A stretch of DNA of 64,000 nucleotides from Megalonaias nervosa. Taxonomy: Eukaryota; Mollusca; Bivalvia; Unionida; Unionidae. The notes below the pieces were generated by a model. It was not told the DNA's origin and searched no databases. It was given only the letters and a program-made list of their open reading frames with translations. Position numbers and translations under genes: made by a program. The stretch is taken from NCBI GenBank assembly GCA_016617855.1, contig JAECUM010004299.1, positions 1-64,000 of the forward strand, in the 5' to 3' direction. Shown piece by piece: positions 11,991 to 21,514 of this stretch (the stretch's first letter is position 1; each line of letters starts with the position of its first letter).

Positions 11991-13780
11991 CGCGAATGCA
12001 CAAAACACACCACATATACTATCCAAACAAACGCTACGCGAACGCATAAAACACACACATATATACTATCCACACAAACGTATGAGAATGCATAAAACAC
12101 ATCATATATACTATCCACACAAACGAATGAGAATGCATAAAACACCCATATATACTATCCACACAAACGGACGAGAACGCATAAAAACACCCATATATAC
12201 TATCTACACAAAAGGAAGAGAACGCATAAAACACACATATATATACTATCCACACAAACGAATGAGAGTGCATTAAATACACACACATTATACTATCCTC
12301 ACAAACGGACGAGAATGCATAAAACACACACATATAAAGAATCCACACAAACGCTAGGCGAACGCATAAAACACCGCATTATCTACTATCCACACAAACA
12401 AACGAGAACGCATAAGAAACACCCATATATACTATCCACAAAAACGGATGAGAATGCATAAAACACACACACATTATACTATCCACACAAACGGACGAGA
12501 ATGCAGAAAACACACACATATATACTATCCACACAAACGCTAGGCGAACGCATAAAACACCACATATATTATCCACACAAACGCTACACGAACGCATAAA
12601 ACACCACATTATCTACTATCCACACAAACAAACGAGAACGCATAAGAAACACCCATATATACTATCCACACAAACAGACGAGAACGCATAAAACACACAC
12701 ATATATACTCTCCACATAAACGGATGAGAATGCATGAAACACACACACATTATACTATCCACACAACCGGACGAGAATGCAGAAAACACACACATATATA
12801 CTATCACACAAACGCTAGGCGAACGCATAAAACACCACATATATTATCCACACAAACGCTACACGAACGCATAAAACACCACATTATCTACTATCCACAC
12901 AAACAAACGAGAACGCATAAAAAACACCAATATATACTATCCACACAAACGGACGAGAACGCATAAAACACACACATATATACTATCCACACAAATGAAT
13001 GAGAATGCATAAAACACACATTATATTATCCACACAAACGAATGAGAATGCATGAAACACACTCACATTATACTATCCACACAAATGGACGAGAACGCAT
13101 AAAACACACCATATATACTATCCACACAAACTAACGCGAATGCATAAAACACACACATATATACCATCCACACAAACGCTAGGCGAACGCATAAAACACC
13201 ACATATACTATCCACACAAACGCTACGCAAACGCATAAAACACCACATTATCTACTATCCACACAAACGAATGAGAATGCATAAAACACACACACACACA
13301 TTATACTATCCACACAAATGAACGAGAATGCATAAAACACACCATATATACTATCCACACAAACGGACGAGAATGCATAAAACACACACATATATATTAT
13401 CCACACAAACACTAGGCGAACGCATAAAACACCGATATATACTATCCACACAAAAACGCTAGGCGAACGCATAAAACACCACATTATATACTATGAACAC
13501 AAGCGGATGAGAATGCATAAAAAACACCCATATACACTATCCACACAAACGGACGAGATCGCATAAAACACATATATACTATCCACACAAACGAATGAGA
13601 ATGCCTAAAACACACACATACTATACTATTCAGACAGAGGGGGAGGAAAAATAAAAACACCAATATCTACTATCCACACAGAAGGGACAAGAAAAACCTC
13701 ATATCTACTATCCACTCAGAAGCTAATAAAATAACCCATTATATACTATCCATATAGGTACGTGCGCACAGCAACACATA
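11991..13780. repeat. Left terminal inverted repeat made of ~45-bp minisatellite units
   Basis: Units share the core CTATCCACACAAACG and GCATAAAACAC. Spacing between successive GCATAAA words is 44-47 bp, so about 40 units fit. Sub-variants (GGACGAGA, AATGAGA, CTAGGCGA, CTACGCGA) alternate, and a block of about 230 bp near 12370-12600 recurs at 12605-12840, giving a higher-order pattern. The inner edge degenerates after about 13620. The reverse complement of the same array ends the element at 26960-28986. Confidence 0.92.
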
Positions 13781-13850
13781 CAAATATACACACCAACAAA
13801 TGTACAAGCACGCATACAAACACACAAATACACACAATAATTTGTTTTTA

Positions 13851-14115
13851 TTCACTCTCAATTATCGCAACAGTCAAGTGGTGAACTTTGGGTTCTTGAA
13901 TGAAGCCTTTCACTATGGAAAGGATAGAAATTTTAAAGTGACCACCCACGAACCAGACAAGATTGTACGTTTACCCACACACCAAATCGTCAGCCGGCCC
14001 TTGGAAAAAAGTCTATCAAATCGTGTACCAGAAGCGTGTACGGCTTCCCAACCACTTCACTTTACCGTACGGTCACGCTGGTATAAAAAAAAAAAAATGG
14101 TTCCAAGACGATAGT
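13851..14115 (+). pseudogene. C-terminal stub of protein-primed family-B DNA polymerase
   Basis: The translated segment beginning FTLNYRNSQVVNF and continuing to KIVRLPTHQIVSRP matches the C-terminal tail typical of Polinton PolB. The last 25 or so codons are read in another frame, so there is one frameshift near 14010. Everything upstream (exonuclease, palm, fingers, TPR insertions) is missing, and AC-rich terminal repeat adjoins the stub directly at about 13840. This places the ancestral polymerase gene on the + strand left of the BIR gene, which agrees with the order in the older copy at 44.6-46.4 kb. The stub cannot be active. Confidence 0.75.
14080..14087 (+). promoter_or_regulatory. TATA box of the BIR gene
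   Basis: GTATAAAAAA lies about 48 bases before the BIR start codon at 14130 and inside the tail of the polymerase stub. Confidence 0.55.
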
Positions 14116-14129
14116 CACCAGCAAGAAGG

Positions 14130-15308
14130 ATGACTTCGACACAGCAAGAATCGACTGAGAAACCCACAGAGAACTTCAAGTTCAAACCATACCATTTTCC
14201 TGTTTTCTTGCCTGACTATTGCAGTTGTGCCAGTCGATTGGAAACGTTTCAGAAATGGCCCACTGATAAGGAAGGATTACCTACTGCGAATGTTTTAGCT
14301 TGAACAGGATTTGTCTACTTGGGACCTGAGACTGGATTGAGATACGAAGTACAGTGTTTCAATTGTGGTCTGAAGTTGCGTATGGATCGATGTATCTACA
14401 AAGATTCAGCTATTCTGGAACATACTCAATGGTCTCCGCATTGTCCTTACCTTTCTATTGTCTTTCCACCCATCACACTACGGTTCAGGTATGACGGTAC
14501 CTTAGAGAAGGTAGTACCTATGTCCAAGAAGAAAAATGGAAGACTTCCAAAACTGGTCATGAAAAAGGAACGATGTACAAACTCGAGACTTCATTACGAC
14601 AAGTATAAAAAGGGACAACGCCCAAGACCGATAGTTTATTCTCACTACCAACACCAAGCGAGAAAGATGAATCCTTTCACACAGCAAGTATCGAGCGTAA
14701 GACTCAAGTCCAACGAGAAACTCGAGTACTATGCTGTGCCTTGCGATGACAGGGATGTGGTACGCTATGACCTTAGCGATTCAGTACCACATCATGGGAA
14801 CATTGCTATAACAACTACTACCATACCTACCATGGAAAGTGATGATGTGCGTGTCAAACCTGACGGATGCGAAAGCGATGCCACTCATTATCGTACTCCT
14901 TTTCACTTTACTGGTTTTCATGGTGGATGTCATCGTTATGAAACCATGCAGCTACCACCCTACGGATGTCATGCAAAACTGAGCACACTCCTGCATATTT
15001 CACCATACCCTCATCGAAATGAACCTGTGAAAGACGAATATTCGTTCCCTGTGCGTTTGCCTGAATACTGCGACTTTGAAAGTCGGATCCAAACATTCCG
15101 AGGAAAATGTCCAAAATATCTGGGAGGACCTACCCCCAAAGAATTAGCTAGAGCTGGATTTATCTACTTGGGCGGAGGGGATAAAGTCAAGTGCTTCAGT
15201 TGTGGTTTGTCACTTCACGAGTGGGAGAAAAAAGATTGCTCTTACCTGGAACATGCTCGATGGTCTTCAGATTGTCACTACCTACCTTTAGTGGGACCTT
15301 GTCATTGA
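14130..15308 (+). pseudogene. Two-BIR IAP-like protein, broken by a TGA stop
   Basis: Read through, the frame is 392 codons. BIR1 spans about residues 28-115 with Zn ligands C76, C79, H98 and C105. BIR2 spans about 310-390 with C355, C358, H375 and C382, the canonical CX2CX16HX6C spacing; BIR1 has 18 residues in the middle interval. A basic, Tyr/His-rich linker of about 195 residues joins them. There is no RING or CARD. BIR proteins of this type bind caspases or IAP antagonists and can block apoptosis; in a virus-like element an anti-apoptotic role is an inference. An in-frame TGA at 14301-14303 interrupts BIR1 and probably arose from a CGA codon. The start ATG at 14130 follows a TATA box. 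A BIR2 fragment recurs at 46.4 kb in the older Polinton. Confidence 0.88.
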
Positions 15309-15320
15309 AGTGGGCATACC

Positions 15321-15655
15321 ATGTCGTATAAGAAACCAGCTACGTGGCTAGGAGTCAAACGTTGGACAACACCTAGACAAGTATTTAAACCCCATTTGAA
15401 AAATAATCTTCAAACATTACCAAACGAATTGCAAGAGAAGATCTACAAGGAAATTTGGATGGGACTTGCCAGAGCAAAATCTTAATGGGTGACTGAGGAA
15501 CGTTTATGTCGAGAAATTCACAGAGGAAATTGACAAAAGTCAACAAGCAAGTCAGATTTCTTTGGATCAGGGGTGCGTTCTTCCTAATATTCCGCTTTAG
15601 ACCATTTACATTTGAAGATTTTATTGACATTCTTGACCGATTCATGGAATGGTAG
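15321..15655 (+). pseudogene. F-box-like accessory protein 1 (broken paralogue)
   Basis: It begins 13 bases after the BIR stop. The N-terminal part reads LQTLPNELQEKIYKE, similar to the LP-x-EL-x3-I-Y start of the next gene, and a later segment around RPFTFEDFIDILDRF aligns with the matching region there. A stop near 15483 and at least one frameshift before 15590 break it. F-box motifs recruit substrates to SCF ubiquitin ligases, but the similarity is short, so the assignment is tentative. The pair with 15721-16209 looks like a tandem duplication. Confidence 0.5.
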
Positions 15656-15720
15656 TGGTCAGAAATTACTCACTATGTTCGTTACTTTCGCTCTAGAAGA
15701 TGTGTTTGACTGATATAGTC

Positions 15721-16209
15721 ATGGATACTTTACAAGAGAACATTCGTGGTTTGCCTGTGGAGCTGAGAGAACGCATTTACCGCGAGTTGGTCAAAATACA
15801 AGTGAAACGCAAAGAACAATTGCATCCGTTACGTCACATATGTTTAAACCACTGGTACCTGAATGCTATAAAAGGACTGATTCTGATGAAAGTGTTCCAG
15901 TGGTCAGACATTGATCAACTACTCGTAGACGAGAATGATTGGTTTGTTGTTAGTGATTGTATGTACTACAAGGTAGACTTACTGCAACGAATTCAAGAAG
16001 AAGAGTTAGAGTGTTACCAAAATCTCTTACACAACGTAAACTTAGTTCAAGAGGAGACTTCAGAAACGTGTGTGATGTGCAAGTTAGTGACCAAACAATT
16101 TAGATTTGCCACTGGAGTACGACCATCTTTGTGCAGAAAGTACACTTATTGTCTCGACAAAAAGAGGTATAAAAACGGACTACCATGCCACAACCTTTAT
16201 CATTCGTGA
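15721..16209 (+). CDS. F-box-like accessory protein 2
   Basis: An intact ORF of about 162 codons from the ATG at 15721 (an upstream in-frame ATG is at 15700). Residues about 9-45 hold LPVELRERIYREL followed by a hydrophobic and Trp/Tyr-containing segment, compatible with an F-box-like fold. The C-terminal third has Cys pairs (CVMC and two later Cys) that could bind zinc. It is not a recognised family member. A remnant with the same start occurs at 50.88-51.38 kb in the older copy, so it belongs to this Polinton lineage. Possible role: redirecting host ubiquitination; this is inference only. Confidence 0.6.
   Translation: MDTLQENIRGLPVELRERIYRELVKIQVKRKEQLHPLRHICLNHWYLNAIKGLILMKVFQWSDIDQLLVDENDWFVVSDCMYYKVDLLQRIQEEELECYQNLLHNVNLVQEETSETCVMCKLVTKQFRFATGVRPSLCRKYTYCLDKKRYKNGLPCHNLYHS
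16168..16175 (+). promoter_or_regulatory. TATA-like box inside the end of the F-box-like gene
   Basis: TATAAAAA occurs 17 bases before the next ATG (16185), and the same spacing (TATA at 51401, ATG at 51418) is kept in the older copy. Seventeen bases is too short for the usual TATA-to-start distance of about 30, so either translation starts later or this box serves the gene after. Confidence 0.4.
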
Positions 16210-16393
16210 TACAACAGATTCCGTGGAAAGAAATCAATGACACTATTCAAACGGTGGAGGATTACGAGAACTGTGTCCATTAAATTGGGGTCACCGTGTA
16301 GTGTGTGTCTTAGTGACTTGCTTTCTGGGATTTCGTTTACCAGCCGATTCCTTGTGGACTCTTTACGAACAGTACATACCTCCCAAAACATGA
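16185..16393 (+). pseudogene. Small single-pass membrane protein, frameshifted
   Basis: The N-terminal part starts MPQPLSFVIQQIPWKE and stops after about 34 codons. The continuation in another frame holds a hydrophobic segment (VVCVLVTCFLGF, about 16305-16350) and ends at a TGA that overlaps the next ATG by the ATGA arrangement. The homologous region at 51418-51640 also shows the N-terminus and the hydrophobic segment in different frames. Function unknown. Confidence 0.45.
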
Positions 16394-16641
16394 AAGTGGT
16401 CCCTTTAAATGTACACGAGAGACTCATTCTGCTCAAAGCTTTGCGCTTTCATCTTGATATTTCTCAATCTCTACGGGAAAACAAGATTCGTCAACTTTTA
16501 GGCACTGAAGATGTGTACAACGACGTGTGTGTAGCTTGTGACTTAAACCCTTACTGGAAAGATGTACGTGACTGGAAAAGTTGGGGTTTTGAGGCTTGGA
16601 CAAAAGAAGTGGCACACTATGCCCAAGATTTGCAATCCTAA
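16390..16641 (+). CDS. Conserved small protein, 83 aa, function unknown
   Basis: The start ATG at 16390 overlaps the upstream stop as ATGA. The protein starts MKVVPLNVHERLILLKALRF and has a CVACD pair and a Trp-rich C-terminus (WKDVRDWKSWGFEAW). A clear homologue lies at 51635-51872 with the NVHER and HWKDVREWK words kept. It overlaps the next ORF by 23 bases. No known family recognised. Confidence 0.55.
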   Translation: MKVVPLNVHERLILLKALRFHLDISQSLRENKIRQLLGTEDVYNDVCVACDLNPYWKDVRDWKSWGFEAWTKEVAHYAQDLQS

Positions 16642-16984
16642 AAAATTAAAACGTTCAGTCAAAAAAGTAACTTTTAAACCAATGTTAGTGACAGTGCCAG
16701 AAGAAGAAGAAGTCGTAACCGAGGAAAACCACTCTCTTCAGGACAGGACCGTTATCGACATCCCCGAAAGGCCATTCCGAGAGGACTCTTGTGTGACTGT
16801 ACAAAGGAGTGTAGAGACTCTAAGAACACTACACACTACCCCCACGATTTCACCTCTTGATCACCACAAATCTTGTACAGAGACTTGTTTATATTCCACT
16901 ATGATCGTTTTGATGTGTCTTTTATTCATGTACTTAACCATTTGGTTTTTATGCATTTTTGTCTTTCGTGTTGTTCACAATTAA
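16619..16984 (+). CDS. Tail-anchored membrane protein, 121 aa
   Basis: The basic N-terminus (MPKICNPKKLKRSVKKVTF) and an acidic middle are followed by one hydrophobic segment of about 24 residues (STMIVLMCLLFMYLTIWF and on) near the C-terminus and only a few residues after it. This is a tail-anchor layout, so the bulk would face the cytoplasm. A remnant with the same basic start and hydrophobic end is at 51866-52203. Possible envelope, ER or apoptosis-related role, unproven. Confidence 0.6.
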   Translation: MPKICNPKKLKRSVKKVTFKPMLVTVPEEEEVVTEENHSLQDRTVIDIPERPFREDSCVTVQRSVETLRTLHTTPTISPLDHHKSCTETCLYSTMIVLMCLLFMYLTIWFLCIFVFRVVHN

Positions 16985-17013
16985 AGATGATAATAAACGT
17001 GTCCTGAAAAAAG

Positions 17014-17021
17014 TATAAAAA
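17014..17021 (+). promoter_or_regulatory. TATA box of the packaging ATPase
   Basis: TATAAAAA is centred about 50 bases before the ATPase ATG at 17071. The older copy keeps a TATAAAAT at 52227-52234 before its ATPase ATG at 52278, so the element is conserved in position. Confidence 0.65.
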
Positions 17022-17070
17022 CTCTTGTCTTGTCTGTCTTCGTGTCAAAAGTGACATTTCTTACACTACT

Positions 17071-17799
17071 ATGGCAACCTCTACTGTCTCTGCTCCCTCT
17101 TCCTCCACTGTCAAAGTCATTGACGAACACGTAGATGGGACTAGTTGGGAGGCCTTGTATCTTCGCCATCCCTTTAACATGCTCATTGCCGGACCTAGCG
17201 GTTCGGGCAAAACCGAATTTGTCAAACGTTTGATCGAACATAAACATCATTTGATCGATCGTCCACCTCAACGAATCGTGTGGTGTTACAAAGATTGGCA
17301 ATCGGCGTACAGCCTTCTGCGAGAAAGTCAAGGCGATTCCATCGTCTTTGTGGAAGGTATTCCTGGCGAAGACGATGGGATCGTGTGTGACCCTAGTTAA
17401 ACTCATTTGGTTATTTTTGACGACATGTTAGGAGAAGACGAAGAAGAGATTAAACTCTGGTTTACGCGCAAAGGGCATCATCGTAATGCCAGTGTCATTT
17501 ACATCACCCAAATTTGTTTCAACAAAGTAAAGCCCATCGTACCATCAGTCTCAATGCTCATTAAGTGGTGTTGTTTAAAAGCCCTAGAGATAAATCGCAA
17601 GTACAAGTCTTAGCCAAACAGTTAGGAACGCCTTGGCTGACAAATTGCTTTCGACGATGCCACTCCAACACCACACGCTTATTTACTCGTGGATTTAAAA
17701 CCCACCACTCCCGATTATTTGCGATTTCATGCCCATCTGTTTCACCACTGGTGCCAAGACGGAGGGCCTGTCGTATACACGTCCCCTTCGTCGACTTAA
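17071..17799 (+). pseudogene. Genome-packaging ATPase (FtsK/HerA type, A32-like), broken
   Basis: This motor would translocate viral DNA into the capsid. The Walker A motif GPSGSGKT is at residues 41-48 and a Walker B-like LVIFDDML follows at about 17407-17430. An in-frame TAA at 17398-17400 lies just before Walker B. A frameshift near 17570 and a compensating one near 17640 follow, after which the original frame ends at 17799 with an HHW-containing tail. Length (about 240 codons) suits the family. A parallel, differently damaged remnant is at 52278-52966. It lies between a TATA box and the core-protein gene, as in other Polintons. Confidence 0.88.
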
Positions 17800-17827
17800 A
17801 CAACAATCACAATCACCAAAACAAGTC

Positions 17828-17835
17828 TATAAAAA
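17828..17835 (+). promoter_or_regulatory. TATA box of the basic core-protein gene
   Basis: TATAAAAA lies 38 bases before the ATG at 17873. The older copy has TATAAAAC at 54818-54825, 35 bases before its ATG at 54860. Confidence 0.65.
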
Positions 17836-17872
17836 CCTCGGTCACTTTGGCTCTGTCTCACACATCGCCAAC

Positions 17873-18590
17873 ATGACGTCCCTTCAGTCTCATCTTCCCA
17901 TCAAATTGATTCGTGCCTTTTACGGTATCAGTCGCGAAATATATCCACAAATACGTGCTCGTGTCTTAGAAGCTAGTCTCAGAGAAGTCTTACGATGGTT
18001 TACGATGACAGCACGTCAATTACTGCAAGGCATCATTCAGATTCCACATCAAACCAAACGTTTGTTTTGAGAGAAACAAAGTAGCCTTGACGCAGCTAGC
18101 CGATCCTCGCACTGACACTCAAACCAAAAAGCAAATCATTTAGAAACCTGGAGGAAGCGGTTCTTTAGGAGGTGTCATCATTCGTTCCCTCTTAAAATGG
18201 GATCCTAATGCTCCCAAAGTCGTCCCCAAGAAAAACGCCACGCCCAAACGTACCCAGAAGAAAAAGAAAAAGAGCAACGGTGTCAAGACCAGGTCACAGC
18301 CTCAGAAAAAGAGAAAGAAAAGTCAACAGAAAACAGCTTCTACCCACAAGAGAGTGTCTCCAAAAACTTCTCATCCAGCGACGACACCTTCTTCCTCTTT
18401 AGCGTCAGTGGCCGCTGCTCACAAAGTACCTGCCCCCAAAATCAAAGTCCAAGAGAGAACGGGTGTGTTACAGAGTTTACTGGATTTGTCCAAGCATGAA
18501 CTGTTCCGATTTACTCCTCCACGACGTATGTTGCCTGTCATTAAGTTGATACGACGTAAAGACAATCAGTGGCGACGCGTTCCAGTATAA
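17873..18590 (+). pseudogene. Basic virion core protein (pVII-like), broken
   Basis: The N-terminal 65 codons are helical, then after a frameshift near 18070 comes a LADPRTDTQTKKQII segment and a Gly-rich GGSGSLGG motif of the kind seen in Polinton core proteins. A TAG at 18141-18143 interrupts the frame; the older copy has a sense codon there. The middle is very rich in Lys/Arg, consistent with DNA condensation, and the C-terminus holds a conserved-looking LLDLSKHELFRFTPP stretch. Its stop codon overlaps the next TATA box. By position and charge it resembles adenovirus pVII; this is analogy, not proven homology. Confidence 0.65.
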
Positions 18591-18593
18591 AAA
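18586..18593 (+). promoter_or_regulatory. TATA box overlapping the core-protein stop codon
   Basis: TATAAAAA supplies the TAA stop of the upstream gene and sits 52 bases before the pX-like ATG at 18646. Confidence 0.6.
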
Positions 18594-18645
18594 GACCTGA
18601 GGCAAACGATAGGTTTAGCGTTGTTGTGCTCCTGAATGCCCAAAG

Positions 18646-18872
18646 ATGGCCCCTCCAAGGAGTGCACACTGTCACCATCGTCGTTCTTCGGTCCAAAAGG
18701 AAAAGGAAAAGGATAAAGACAATCACGTCATCCAAAAAAACACTTAGTCAAACATCGACGTCACCCCCAGAAAAGACACACTCGTTCAAAGAAAAGAAGA
18801 AGTCACCAAAAAGGAGGATCGATGACTAGTCTTTTATTACCAGGCATGATCAAAACTCTTAAATCTATTTAA
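18646..18872 (+). pseudogene. pX-like small basic peptide, copy 1 (frameshifted)
   Basis: The frame opens MAPPRSAHCHHRRSSVQKEK and after one frameshift near 18745 continues as KHRRHPQKRH, then a Lys/Arg cluster and a Gly-Gly motif with a hydrophobic tail. It is about 75 codons and extremely basic, like adenovirus core peptide X/mu. It is clearly paralogous to 18952-19148, so the gene has been duplicated in tandem. Confidence 0.6.
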
Positions 18873-18951
18873 ATCTATGACCACTAGCCAAAAATAAGAT
18901 AAAAGGAAGCATGTGAAGCCATGGACTTTAGTGTATGTTGTGCATCAAAAG

Positions 18952-19148
18952 ATGTCTCCTCATCGTCGTTCTCCTGTCCAGAAGGAAAAAGAAAAGAACA
19001 GTTTCGTCATCCGAAAAAACGCTTAACCAAACATAGACGACACCCCCAGAAAAGACACAATCGTCCAAAGAAAAAGAGGAGCCACCAAAGAGGAGGATTC
19101 TTTGGCGATTTTGGAAAACACATCGTCACCTTTATGACGAAGCGATAG
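18952..19148 (+). pseudogene. pX-like small basic peptide, copy 2 (frameshifted)
   Basis: The start MSPHRRSPVQKEKEK parallels copy 1. A frameshift near 19010 separates it from the rest, which holds KHRRHPQKRH, a second basic cluster and GGFFGDFGKHI before the stop at 19148. The Gly-Gly-Phe-Phe motif is typical of small Polinton/adenovirus-like core peptides. The two copies have diverged mainly in the C-terminal tail. Confidence 0.6.
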
Positions 19149-19223
19149 TCCCCAAGAAAGGATAAACAACCGTGTGACAAGTCATCGACGTTAGTGTATT
19201 TTTTGCTGTGTGCCACGGAACCA

Positions 19224-19670
19224 ATGAACCAATCGAGAAAGATGTCACCCCCAAAAAGACATTCCTCTTCTAGCCCCAAAGGAAAGAAAAAGAAAGGACT
19301 GCCACCTCGTTTAGCTAAACATTGGGACATGTTGTCCGTCCTGTCCAAAGCTTCTCCACCCATGCGAAAAACACTCATTCAAACTGCCTCCAAAGACGTC
19401 ATCGATACCGTGTGCGAATGTTGTCTGAATGTCTTGAAAGGCACGATACCTTTGACTAAACATCAGAAAAAATGATTAGCCAAACATCGACACGTTCTTC
19501 GCCAAATGGTCCAAAAGAAAATACCTATTGGTCAAAAGAAAAAGATGTTGGTGCAACGCGGAGGAATTTTACCCTTTTTGCCCATGTTGCTGAAAGAAGT
19601 AATGGGAACAATAGGAGGACCCTTGCTGAAAGGACTATTAGGAACGATGGGAAACATCCTGGGAGGATGA
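19224..19670 (+). pseudogene. Conserved Polinton core protein with GG-hydrophobic tail, one stop
   Basis: Starts at 19224 or 19242. The N-terminus is Lys-rich. Then come a helical domain (MLSVLSKASPPMRKTLIQTA, CECCLNVLKG) and a Gly-Gly-Ile-Leu-Pro hydrophobic C-terminus. This order is common in Polinton and adintovirus virion proteins and recalls adenovirus pVI/pX processing substrates. A single in-frame TGA at 19473-19475 splits it; the downstream half stays open to 19670. Function in the virion is inferred. Confidence 0.7.
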
Positions 19671-19743
19671 AGATAAAAAAGTTCCAAGAAGATAAAAGGG
19701 GCCTTTGGAGTCAAAAGATCTCAAACGTGATCCTTGAAATCCA

Positions 19744-20420
19744 ATGGAAGGACGAAAACTGGCTTTAGTGGCTTACAAACGATGGATGGAATACCATCTT
19801 TGGCAAAAACAACGGACCCCACATTTACCTCCCAATCCTCATTTGACCGAGATGTCCCAGTTGCAACACGAATTGCAATCCTTGATGGATCTCAGCGTTT
19901 GTCAGAAACGGAAAAATCTCAACGGTACGGTCAATTGTTGCAACGACTGCAACTCTTTCACCAGAAAGCTTTAGACGAAACAGCTCTACCCACTCTGAAA
20001 GATTTTAAGACCCTGATGAAAAGTTTACCACCACCACCACCACTACCACTCCCAGTGGTCAAGACAGATGCAGCCCCACGGTTGCCTGAGGCAAGAGAAG
20101 TCTTTCAAACACCGTCAGCAGCTCCGATCCCTAGTAAGATCAAGGCGTCCTTGTTGACCCCTTCCCCTACACCGCAACGAGAAGAACTTAAAGCTTGGGT
20201 TAAAAAGATGATGTCCACTCCACCTTCGACAGAAGTGAAAAAGAAAGAAGGGAAAGCAAAAGTGAAAAAAGAAAAGAAGACCAAAGCCATTCCATTACCA
20301 CCACCACCGCCACTACCACCAAAACTAACTTCGACTTCTACTCCTGTGTCACATCGGACACGTAAAGCCGTTTCTAAACCACTTCAGAGTACCAGCAGCG
20401 AAGAGTGGATCACTTATTAA
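19744..20420 (+). pseudogene. Conserved Polinton structural/assembly protein with Pro-rich tail, frameshifted
   Basis: The start MEGRKLALVAYKRW and the following ELQSLMD then YGQLLQRLQLF segment match a small helical protein found in many Polintons. The frame changes once near 19885. The downstream part is a 130-residue linker with two poly-Pro tracts and a Lys-rich stretch, ending before the integrase start five bases on. Role unknown; its position suggests a late virion gene. Confidence 0.6.
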
Positions 20421-20424
20421 AAAA

Positions 20425-21502
20425 ATGGACAAGGTGTTAGCCAGCATTTACTACGATCCATCCCATCCTGCAGGTTACGGAGGAGTTCAGAAATTGTATC
20501 GTGCTGCCAAAACTCGACTGAAAAGTGTTCGTTTACCTCAAGTGCAACGCTGGTTACAAGAACAAGCCACGTACACCATACACAAACCCATTCGACGAAA
20601 ATTTTCCAGAAGTCGCACCCGAGTGGAGGGCATCGATCATTAATGGCAAGCCGATTTAGCTGATGTCTCTCATTTGGCCACCTACAATCGTGGTTACAAA
20701 TATTTGTTTTGTGTCATCGACGTCTTTTCCAAATTTGCTTGGGTCGTACCATTAACTTCCAAATCGAGCAGTGAATTAGTGTGAGCCCTCAAACTGGTGT
20801 TGAAACAAAGTGGGCGTCACCCTCTTCGATGGCAAACTGACAAAGGCACCGAATTTCTGAACCAAGCTTTCCAAAAAGAATTGAAGAAACGTGACATACA
20901 TTTTTTTTACCACCGAAAATCCCGAAACCAAAGCCAGCATCGTGGAACGTTTTCAACGAACCTTTAAAGAACGCATGTGGAAATATTTTACACATCAACA
21001 CACTCTCAAGTACATCGATGTCTTGCCACACCTTGTCAATCGTACAAGCAATCTTACCATCGGAGCATCGGACGTGCCCCCAAAGAAGTAACTCCCGACA
21101 ACGAAGTGACCGTCTTCAAAGGCCTGTTTGGTCCGTCCCCAACAGTGACTGTCCCCAAGAAAGATAGAGTGTTGGCAGAAGGAGATTGGGTGCGCATTGG
21201 CAAAACCAAACGCACTTTCGACAAAGGTTACTTATATAACTGGACCACCGAATTGTTTCGTGTCACCGAACGTGTGCGTGGTCGTCATCCTCCCGTCTAT
21301 AAATTGGAAGACATGAACGGGAAAGTGTTAAAAGGAACGTTTTACTTGCCGGAGTTACAACGTGTGACCAAAAAAGAAGACGACGTGTACGAGATCGAGA
21401 GTGGGAAAACGACGTGTCAAAGAAGTCAAAGTACATTGGAAAGGATATCCTCCCAGTTTTGACTCTTGGATCGACGCTTCGCAAATCATCTACTATAAAT
21501 AA
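20425..21502 (+). pseudogene. Retroviral-type integrase with chromodomain-like C-terminus, broken
   Basis: This would insert the linear genome into host DNA. The catalytic core shows the D,D-35-E pattern: Asp in WQADLADV (about 20650), Asp in QTDKGTEF (about 20840) and Glu in KASIVERF (about 20950). A DWVRIGK SH3-like segment follows, then HWKGYPPSFDSWID near the C-terminus, which is the end of a chromodomain. Breaks are TAA at 20641-20643, TGA at 20782-20784, a frameshift in the T-run at 20901-20908, another near 21065 and another near 21400. Length (about 360 codons) is normal for the family. Confidence 0.9.
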
Positions 21503-21514
21503 GAAGTGACCATC

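Noticed and set aside
12034..13484. Long Cys/Met/Val-rich frames on the minus strand in the left terminal array
   Set aside because: The unit length of 45 bp is a multiple of three, so periodic frames arise automatically; both strands and both arrays give similar false proteins.
11991..13780. CRISPR-like array
   Set aside because: Units are contiguous tandem repeats without unique spacers, and this is animal DNA.
15867..15874. TATAAAAG inside F-box-like gene 2
   Set aside because: No suitable start codon follows, and the position is within an intact coding frame.
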